DNA from: Muribaculaceae bacterium
GTDB taxonomy: Bacteria > Bacteroidota > Bacteroidia > Bacteroidales > Muribaculaceae
DNA length: 13,135 nt
Reading direction: 5' to 3'
Assembly: GCA_024400895.1 (NCBI GenBank)
Contig: JAKSMA010000038.1
Span: 1 to 13,135, forward strand
Shown here: positions 6,984 to 13,135 of the stretch, one piece after another
How positions within the stretch are numbered: the stretch's first letter is position 1
How the letters are laid out: the number at the start of each line of letters is the position of its first letter
The notes under the pieces: generated by a model
Databases searched by the model: none
What the model was told of the DNA's origin: nothing
Seen by the model: only the letters and a program-made list of their open reading frames with translations
Made by a program: the position numbers and the translations under genes

Positions 6984-7013
6984 AACCAAATTACATCATT
7001 TATAAACCAAATT
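6984..7013 (+). repeat. AACCAAATT direct repeat in the predicted susC leader RNA
   Basis: AACCAAATT is present at 6984-6992 and 7005-7013, exactly 21 bp apart, both between the predicted transcription start and the susC ATG. The leader is A-rich and apparently unstructured. The motif could be a protein or small-RNA contact site on the message, a DNA site, or simply low-complexity AT sequence. Confidence 0.35.
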
Positions 7014-7037
7014 CATTAACTAACTAATCTTTCCTCA

Positions 7038-10001
7038 ATGAAAGTGTCAAAACAAATTCTTTCAAGAAGCTTGTCACTGGCAGTGATGATGCTTCTTTGC
7101 GCTGTGTCTGTTATGGCGCAAGTGACTGTGAAAGGACAAGTTCTCGATGAAACCAATCAGCCAGTGATTGGTGCTTCGGTGCTTGTTGTTGGAACTGATA
7201 GAGGTACAGCTACCGACATCGATGGCCGTTTCTCTCTCAACGCTCCATCTTCATCTTCAGTTCTTAAAGTATCTTATGTAGGCTACAAGACTATCGAAGT
7301 TCCTGTGTCTGCTGCAGCTACTATTGTGATTCAACCATCAGCAGCCAACCTCGACGAGGTGGTTGTGATTGGTTATGGTGCAGTGAAGAAATCAGATGCC
7401 ACCGGTTCTGTGCTCGCTATTCACCCCGACGAACTTAACAAGGGTAACCGCGTGACAGCTCAAGACGCGCTCGTCGGTAAAATGGCTGGTGTGAACGTGG
7501 TCCCTGGCACTGGTGCTCCTGGCGAAGGCGCCACTATCCGCATCCGTTCGGGTTCTTCACTCTCTGCAAGCAACGACCCGCTTATTGTTATCGATGGTGT
7601 GCCTGTTGACAACTCAAGTATCAACGGTGCAAGCAATCTCATCGGTTCGCTCAACCCAGAAGATATCGAAACCTACACCGTGCTCAAAGATGCATCTGCT
7701 ACCGCTATCTATGGTTCTCGCGCATCTAATGGTGTAATCGTTATCACCACTAAAAAGGGTACCGATCGCCTTAAAGTGAACTACAACGCTAACTATGCCT
7801 ACAGCAAGGCGGCAAAAACGCTCGAAGTGCTCAGCGCTGAAGAATTCAAGGCGTTTGTCCCCACCGTTACAGGTGTGCCAAGCAACCCTGATTTTGGCAC
7901 AGCCAACACCGACTGGCAAAAAGAAGTGCTCCGCGGCGCATTCAGCACCGACCAAAACATTTCTGTTTCGGGCAAGCTCAACACTTCTGCTTTCAATAGC
8001 CCCTATCGTGTGTCGCTCGGATTCACCGATCAAAATGGTATTCTCAAGACCAGCAACTATAAGCGCTATTCTTTGGGCGTGAGCCTCGCTCCTTCGTTCC
8101 TCAACGACCACCTCACTGCCAATATCAACGGTAAGGTGTCGTATGAAGACAACCATCGCGTGAGTGGCTCTGTAATGAACTCGGCTATCAATTATGATCC
8201 TACACGCGCTCCTATGACTGGTAGCGCAACAGCAGCAACCGACCCTGGTTTGGGCTACTTCGTTTGGACCAATGGCGGCGCTCCTATGGCTATCCAGCCC
8301 AACAACCCTATGGCAACTATCGACCTCGACAAGCGTCGTAACGACATTATCCGCTCTATCGGTAGTGCGGCTATCTCTTATAAGGTGCATGGCTTCGAAG
8401 ACCTCAAGTTCAACCTCAACCTCGGTTACGATGTGCTCCGCAGCAAATATAACGAAGATGTTCCGACACTTGCAGGCTTGATGTACACCGAAAACAAGAA
8501 GGATGGTACAGGTTTGCAATTGCGCGAAACACAAAAGAAGAACAACTACCTTCTCGACTTCTTTGTAAACTACGACAAGACCTTCGGTAAGCACTCTGTT
8601 GGTGCGATGGTGGGTTACGGATGGCAACATTTCTGGAAAAAGCTCGACACCACTAAGCATGCTCCTGATGGTGAAGAACTTGCTTCTCCATTCCACTCTG
8701 AATCGGAATATTACCTCCTTTCTTGGTACGGTCGTTTGAACTACGCTTACGACAACCGCTACCTCGCTACCGTTACTCTTCGTAACGATGCTTCTTCTCG
8801 CTTCGCTAAGGAAAACCGTTGGGGTCTTTTCCCATCAGTGGCTCTTGCATGGCGCATCTCTCAAGAAGATTTCTTCAAAGAACAGAATGTGATGTCCGAC
8901 CTCAAGCTCCGTCTTGGCTATGGTGTTACTGGTCAACAAGATATCCTCAACGACTATCCATACATGGGCACATACAGCTATTCTTACGATGAATCTTCTT
9001 ACAAGTTCGGCGACAAGTGGTACAACATGATTCGTCCAAATGGTTACGACAAGGATATCAAATGGGAAAGCACCACTACTTGGAACGTGGGTCTTGACTA
9101 CGGTTTCCTCAACAATCGCATCTATGGTTCTATCGACTACTACAAGCGCTACACCAAAAACCTTCTCAACACCATCAACGTGATTTCTGGTACCAACTTC
9201 TCTTCAGTTATCACCACCAACATCGGTAAGATGGAAAATGAAGGTGTGGAATTCGCCATCAACGCTGTGCCAGTGAAGACTTCCGACTTCGAATGGTCGC
9301 TCGGCTTCAACTACACATGGAACACTTCAAAGATTACGAAACTCAACACCATCGACTCTGAAGCAAATTATGTGAGCACTGGTTCTATTTCTGGAACTGG
9401 TAAGTATGTTCAGGTGTTTATGGTCGACAAGCGCCCTTACACCTTCTATCTCGCTCAGCAGGCTTACGACGATGCTGGCAAGCCTATTGAAGGCCAGTAC
9501 GTACAGCCCGACGGCTCTGTTTCTTCTACCGAAACTCGCTATGCTACCGACAAGTGCGCCCTTCCAAAGTCGTATCTCGGTTTCAACACCCGATTCAACT
9601 ATAAGAACTGGGATCTCTCAATCGCTGGCCACGGTGCTTTCGGCTTCTATGTTTACAATTACGTGAAGGCCGACCAATACATTCAAGGCGTTTACAGCGA
9701 CCAAGGTTATTATGCTAACATACTCAAGAGCACTCGCGATGCTGGTTTCCAAATCCAACAACTCTACACCGACTACTGGCTTGAAAAGGGTGATTTCTTC
9801 CGCATCGACAACATCACTTTGGGTTACACCTTCAACAAATTGTGGAACTCTGCTTCATCACTCCGTTTGACTCTCGGCGTTACCAACTTGTGTACTTTCA
9901 CTGGCTACGACGGTATCGATCCAGAACTTGAAAACGGTATCGACCGCAACGTGTATCCACGTCCTCGCACATTCAACTTTGGTGTTAACTTAACTTTCTA
10001 A
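7038..10001 (+). CDS. SusC/RagA-family TonB-dependent outer-membrane transporter
   Basis: This 987-residue outer-membrane protein is expected to import a substrate captured by its SusD partner, using TonB-ExbBD energy. A signal peptide ends near Ala27/Gln28 (SVMA-QVTV). A carboxypeptidase-like regulatory domain (about 29-102) shows VKGQVLDETNQPVIGASV and the usual SYVGY strand. It is followed by the hallmark DEVVVIGYG (106-114), the plug (about 113-241, including IRIRSG, DPLIVIDGVPVD and ATAIYGSRASNGVI) and a 22-strand-type barrel. The chain ends in Phe (FGVNLTF), the expected outer-membrane insertion signal. No N-terminal STN domain is seen, so it should not signal through an anti-sigma factor; this fits control by the upstream one-component regulator. 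Codon use is strongly biased to C-ending Asn and Asp codons and AAG Lys, suggesting high expression. susD starts 21 bp downstream. The ligand cannot be read from sequence. Confidence 0.96.
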   Translation: MKVSKQILSRSLSLAVMMLLCAVSVMAQVTVKGQVLDETNQPVIGASVLVVGTDRGTATDIDGRFSLNAPSSSSVLKVSYVGYKTIEVPVSAAATIVIQPSAANLDEVVVIGYGAVKKSDATGSVLAIHPDELNKGNRVTAQDALVGKMAGVNVVPGTGAPGEGATIRIRSGSSLSASNDPLIVIDGVPVDNSSINGASNLIGSLNPEDIETYTVLKDASATAIYGSRASNGVIVITTKKGTDRLKVNYNANYAYSKAAKTLEVLSAEEFKAFVPTVTGVPSNPDFGTANTDWQKEVLRGAFSTDQNISVSGKLNTSAFNSPYRVSLGFTDQNGILKTSNYKRYSLGVSLAPSFLNDHLTANINGKVSYEDNHRVSGSVMNSAINYDPTRAPMTGSATAATDPGLGYFVWTNGGAPMAIQPNNPMATIDLDKRRNDIIRSIGSAAISYKVHGFEDLKFNLNLGYDVLRSKYNEDVPTLAGLMYTENKKDGTGLQLRETQKKNNYLLDFFVNYDKTFGKHSVGAMVGYGWQHFWKKLDTTKHAPDGEELASPFHSESEYYLLSWYGRLNYAYDNRYLATVTLRNDASSRFAKENRWGLFPSVALAWRISQEDFFKEQNVMSDLKLRLGYGVTGQQDILNDYPYMGTYSYSYDESSYKFGDKWYNMIRPNGYDKDIKWESTTTWNVGLDYGFLNNRIYGSIDYYKRYTKNLLNTINVISGTNFSSVITTNIGKMENEGVEFAINAVPVKTSDFEWSLGFNYTWNTSKITKLNTIDSEANYVSTGSISGTGKYVQVFMVDKRPYTFYLAQQAYDDAGKPIEGQYVQPDGSVSSTETRYATDKCALPKSYLGFNTRFNYKNWDLSIAGHGAFGFYVYNYVKADQYIQGVYSDQGYYANILKSTRDAGFQIQQLYTDYWLEKGDFFRIDNITLGYTFNKLWNSASSLRLTLGVTNLCTFTGYDGIDPELENGIDRNVYPRPRTFNFGVNLTF

Positions 10002-10022
10002 ACAATTAAACATTAGATTACA

Positions 10023-11729
10023 ATGAAAAAATATATTTATTCAGTCGCAATGGCTCTTGTTGCTGCTCTGACAATTTCTTCTTGTACAGGCGACCTCGAC
10101 ACGAAGCCTCTCGACGACAACGACTTGGTGGCAAGCACTGTTTACTCCACTGCCGACGGCTATATGGGGGTGCTTGCTAAGTGCTATGGTTCGCTCATCC
10201 TTACCGGACAGAAGGGTGGCGACGGTGGTAATGGTGACCTTGAGGGGGCCAATGAAGGATATTCGGGCTATGTACGCCTCATGTTCTATCTCCAAGAACT
10301 CTCTACCGACAACTTCTTGATGCCTTCAAGTTCCAATGGCTTGCGTAAGTGCCTCAATATGCAATGGGACGCAAGCAACGCACCTGTAATCACTTGGACC
10401 TACCAACGCCTTTACATGTGTATTGCCTACTGCGACGAATTCTTGCGCGAATGCACTCCTGGCAAGTTGAAAGAACGTGGACTCGACGGACAGCTCGGTG
10501 CTAAGTGTGGCGAATACCGTGCTGAGGTGCGCTTCTTGCGTGCATACTGCTATGCTACTCTCTGCGACCTTTTCGGTGGTGTGCCATACGTGGACGAAAA
10601 CACTTCTGTAACCGACCTCCCCGACCAGATGACTCGCCAACAAACTTTCGAATTGGCAGAAAAGGAACTCAAGGCTATTCTCGGCGAAACTGAAAGCACC
10701 GACGTCCTTGGCGACGCTGGCGCTACTGAATATGGCCACGTCAACAAGGCTGCTGCTTGGTTCTTGCTCGCTCGTATGTATCTCAATGCTAAGACTTGGA
10801 TTGGCGTTGACCGCTACACCGACTGCTTGACCTACAGCAGGAAGGTAATCGACTGTGGAAAGTATCCTTTGGCAAGCGACTATCGTCAAATCTTCCTTGC
10901 CGACAACGACAAGTGCTCTGAAATCATTTGGCCTCTCGTTCAAGATGGCTTGCGTGGTCAAAGTTCTGCCGGCACCAACTTCTATGTGAAGGCTTTCGTG
11001 AATGGTGCAATGGACGGACTCTATCAAACTGGTGTTGAGACCCGTGGTTGGGGTAATGTTCGCGCTAAGATGACGCTCTGCGACGCATTCGATGCAGCTG
11101 ATGTGGCATTCGATACCAACGACACTTGGGGTAACAACAAGAACGACAAGCGCGCTCAATTCATGACTGCTCTCCCAGGTCAGAAGAAGGAAACTTGCGA
11201 CGATAAGGGCGCGATGACCAGCACATTCACTTGCGGTTATGGCTACATCAAGTGGCGCAACGTCACAAAGGACGACAAAGTTGGCCCTTCAGGCACGCAA
11301 TACACTTCTATTGACTTCCCTATGTTCCGTACGGCTGACGCCTACTTGATGGCGGCTGAAGCTATCGTACGCGGTGCTCAAGGTGGCACACGTGCCGATG
11401 CAGTGAACTATGTGAACGAAGTTCGCAACCGTGCTTACATGAGCGGCAAGTATGTTAAGGCTGGCGTGAAGCCTGGTGTGGGTGCTGACATCACCGACGC
11501 TCAACTCACTCTTGACTTCCTCTTGGACGAACGTCAACGCGAATTGGCTTCTGAAATCATTCGCCGTACCGACTTGGTTCGCTTCGGTAAGTTTACCAAG
11601 GGCAAGAACTGGGATTGGAAGGACGCTGTGTTTGAAGGTAAGGATGTTGACGACCACTTCAACATTTTCCCAATTCCAGAAGCTGAGCGTACCAACAACT
11701 CAAAACTCGAACAAAACAAAGGTTATTAA
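10023..11729 (+). CDS. SusD/RagB-family surface substrate-binding lipoprotein
   Basis: This 568-residue lipoprotein should cap the SusC barrel at the cell surface and bind the substrate. The signal peptide ends in the lipobox ISSC with lipidated Cys21; TGDLD follows, an acidic stretch like the Bacteroidota surface-export signal. Family segments appear in order: LTGQKGGDGGNGDLEGANEG, FYLQELSTDN (88-97), EYRAEVRFLRAYCYATLCDLFGGVPYV, NKAAAWFLLARMYLNA, MFRTADAYLMAAEA, LLDERQRELASE, RTDLVRFGKF and the C-terminal NIFPIPEAE. TPR helices form the core. It belongs to the clade that includes the starch-binding SusD, but the segment after ELSTD (98-107) lacks tryptophans where, from memory, starch SusD has its aromatic binding residues. 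A different ligand is therefore likely. It is certainly co-transcribed with susC. Confidence 0.95.
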   Translation: MKKYIYSVAMALVAALTISSCTGDLDTKPLDDNDLVASTVYSTADGYMGVLAKCYGSLILTGQKGGDGGNGDLEGANEGYSGYVRLMFYLQELSTDNFLMPSSSNGLRKCLNMQWDASNAPVITWTYQRLYMCIAYCDEFLRECTPGKLKERGLDGQLGAKCGEYRAEVRFLRAYCYATLCDLFGGVPYVDENTSVTDLPDQMTRQQTFELAEKELKAILGETESTDVLGDAGATEYGHVNKAAAWFLLARMYLNAKTWIGVDRYTDCLTYSRKVIDCGKYPLASDYRQIFLADNDKCSEIIWPLVQDGLRGQSSAGTNFYVKAFVNGAMDGLYQTGVETRGWGNVRAKMTLCDAFDAADVAFDTNDTWGNNKNDKRAQFMTALPGQKKETCDDKGAMTSTFTCGYGYIKWRNVTKDDKVGPSGTQYTSIDFPMFRTADAYLMAAEAIVRGAQGGTRADAVNYVNEVRNRAYMSGKYVKAGVKPGVGADITDAQLTLDFLLDERQRELASEIIRRTDLVRFGKFTKGKNWDWKDAVFEGKDVDDHFNIFPIPEAERTNNSKLEQNKGY

Positions 11730-11744
11730 TTCCTAACTCAATCT

Positions 11745-11774
11745 ATGGCAGGGGTACTGTAGTGCCTCTGCCAT
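11745..11774 (+). terminator. Intergenic hairpin between susD and the phosphatase gene (attenuator or mRNA-stability element)
   Basis: ATGGCAGGGGTAC (11745-11757) pairs with GTGCCTCTGCCAT (11762-11774) over 13 bp, including two G-U wobbles, around a TGTA loop. No T-tract follows, so it is probably not a full intrinsic terminator. Its position 16 nt after the susD stop and 15 nt before the next ATG suggests protection of the 3' end of the susCD message, or partial termination, so that the phosphatase is made at a lower level. The structure is seen; the role is inferred. Confidence 0.55.
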
Positions 11775-11789
11775 TCCTTGAATAAGATT

Positions 11790-13058
11790 ATGAAAAAATT
11801 ATTTATTTCTTTGCTCTTGTTGGGGGCAGCAACCACTTCATTTGCACAAGACGCAAAAGAGGAAATCTTTGCCGACCTCAACAAAGCTGGGTCTGTGTAT
11901 TATGCCTACCCGGTGAGCACTCCTCAGCATGTGACCGCTCCGCCAAAAGGATTCGAGCCTTTCTATGTGAGCCACTATGGACGTCACGGGTCAAGATACT
12001 TGATCAATGACAAGGACTATAAGGACATGCTCGACTTGATGCAAAAGGCTCACGATGCCGGTGTGCTTACGCCGCTTGGCGAAGATGTGTTGAGTCGCAT
12101 CAAGAAAGTGTGGGTGAATGCTGAAGGCCATGGGGGCGACCTGTCGCCACTGGGCAGCCGTCAGGCGAATGGCATTGCACACCGCCTCTACGACGCTTAT
12201 CCACAAATTTTCAAGAACGGAGGCCGTGTCACCGCTCGAAGCACCGTGTCGCTGCGATGCTCTCTCACGATGTCGGCTTTCTGTGAAGGCTTGAAGGAGA
12301 AGAATCCTGCGCTCGTTGTCACTCGCGAATCGAGCAACAAGCACATGAGCTACCTCAACTATCATAGCCAAGAATCTTCCGATTTCAACAGTGAAAAAGG
12401 TCCTTGGCGCGAAGAATACCGTAAATTTGAGGAAAAACATGTGAACGGCGACCGTTTGGCTGCAACTTTGTTCAATAGCAAGGAATATATCAACAAGAAT
12501 GTGAATCCTCGCAAATTGGCATGGGGCTTCTATTGGTTTGCTGTGGATATGCAGGACATGGAGGAGGAGGTTTCTTTCTACGACTTGTTCACAAAGCAGG
12601 AGCTTTTCGACATCTATCAGGTGTTCAACTATCGCTTTTATGTTCAGGACGCCAACTATGCTGGTGGGCGAGGCATGTCGTTTGAAAATGTGCATCCACT
12701 GCTTCGCAATGTGATTGAAAGCGCTGAGGCTGCCATTGCCGGTAAGGGCGATGTGGCCACGCTCCGTTTCGGACACGATGGTAATCTGATTCCATTTGCT
12801 GGCGTTCTGGGGCTGAAGGATTGCTACAATTCTGTAATGGACCCCAACGAGTTCTACCAAGCATTCCGTTCCCACTACATTGCGCCAATGGGTGGTAATG
12901 TGCAAATCATATTCTTCCGCAACAAAAAAGGCGAGGTGATTGTGAAATTCTTGCTCAACGAGCAGGAAACCAGCATCCCTGCCCTTAAAACCGACATGGC
13001 TCCATTCTATCGCTGGAGCGATGTGAAGAATTATTACGAAACAGAAGTGCTCAAATGA
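11790..13058 (+). CDS. Exported histidine acid phosphatase (MINPP/phytase-like, clade 2 histidine phosphatase)
   Basis: The 422-residue enzyme is predicted to hydrolyse phosphomonoesters in the periplasm or in outer-membrane vesicles. A signal peptide ends near SFA-Q (19/20). The catalytic motif RHGSR is at 65-69, preceded by SHYG; His66 should form the phosphohistidine. A second family motif, FGHDGN, has His329 and Asp330, with Asp as likely proton donor. Multiple inositol polyphosphate phosphatases normally have HAE here, so this enzyme uses the HD form seen in other histidine acid phosphatases. The C-terminal NVQIIFFRNKKGEVIVKFLLNE is intact. The ATG at 11790 gives a standard MKKLF signal peptide; a TTG 12 bp upstream is a poorer choice. 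It follows susCD by 60 bp and precedes the terminator, so it is the last operon gene. Inositol phosphates are possible substrates; sugar or nucleotide phosphates cannot be excluded. Confidence 0.85.
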   Translation: MKKLFISLLLLGAATTSFAQDAKEEIFADLNKAGSVYYAYPVSTPQHVTAPPKGFEPFYVSHYGRHGSRYLINDKDYKDMLDLMQKAHDAGVLTPLGEDVLSRIKKVWVNAEGHGGDLSPLGSRQANGIAHRLYDAYPQIFKNGGRVTARSTVSLRCSLTMSAFCEGLKEKNPALVVTRESSNKHMSYLNYHSQESSDFNSEKGPWREEYRKFEEKHVNGDRLAATLFNSKEYINKNVNPRKLAWGFYWFAVDMQDMEEEVSFYDLFTKQELFDIYQVFNYRFYVQDANYAGGRGMSFENVHPLLRNVIESAEAAIAGKGDVATLRFGHDGNLIPFAGVLGLKDCYNSVMDPNEFYQAFRSHYIAPMGGNVQIIFFRNKKGEVIVKFLLNEQETSIPALKTDMAPFYRWSDVKNYYETEVLK

Positions 13059-13109
13059 GTTTCTTTTCTACGCGCAATAAGGCAAGGTTTATTTTGTGTT
13101 GACCTTGAG

Positions 13110-13135
13110 GCAGCCTCTACCGCATAGGAGGCTGC
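13110..13135 (+). terminator. Probable operon terminator, cut by the window edge
   Basis: GCAGCCTC (13110-13117) and GAGGCTGC (13128-13135) form a perfect 8-bp GC-rich stem with a 10-nt loop, 51 bp after the phosphatase stop codon. The window ends on the last stem base, so the expected T-tract cannot be seen. The intervening 13059-13109 holds no recognisable gene. Confidence 0.7.

Noticed and set aside
11778..11789. TTG start four codons upstream of the phosphatase ATG.
   Set aside because: The ATG at 11790 gives a standard signal peptide, and the TTG lies 3 nt from the intergenic hairpin.

Overview
The window looks like a chromosomal segment of a Bacteroidales bacterium of the phylum Bacteroidota, probably Prevotella-like or Muribaculaceae-like; the genus cannot be fixed from sequence alone. 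The reasons are a SusC/SusD pair, a DUF6377-type regulator, Bacteroidota promoters (TTTG, about 20 bp, TAnnTTTG) and little sign of Shine-Dalgarno sites. All eight recognised genes lie on the + strand and the base composition looks even. I see no insertion sequence, tRNA, rRNA or CRISPR array.

Left part (about 1-5111) is housekeeping. After a 205-bp leader with one good promoter come a THUMP-domain rRNA methyltransferase with an unusual Arg/Asp-rich tail, purD (purine synthesis), a polytopic membrane protein of unknown function, and pdxB (pyridoxal phosphate synthesis). Gaps are 56, 25 and 7 bp, so at least purD, the membrane protein and pdxB are probably co-transcribed.

Right part (about 5112-13135) is a self-contained nutrient-uptake locus. 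First comes a membrane-spanning one-component regulator of the DUF6377 type (periplasmic TPR sensor, one membrane helix, cytoplasmic coiled coil and C-terminal helix-turn-helix) with its own textbook promoter. A 209-bp AT-rich control region follows, holding a 17-bp near-palindrome, three copies of CTTACTTTT, a -7 box without a matching -33 box, and a leader with a 21-bp-spaced direct repeat. Then come susC (TonB-dependent porin), susD (surface lipoprotein), an intergenic hairpin and an exported histidine acid phosphatase. The right edge cuts through what looks like the operon's terminator.

The working model is this: the regulator senses a ligand in the periplasm and activates susC; SusD captures a substrate at the surface; SusC imports it with TonB energy; the phosphatase releases phosphate from it in the periplasm or in outer-membrane vesicles. 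No glycoside hydrolase, lyase or sulfatase is present. The locus may therefore serve a phosphorylated substrate, such as an inositol phosphate, rather than a plain glycan. That substrate is inferred, not shown.
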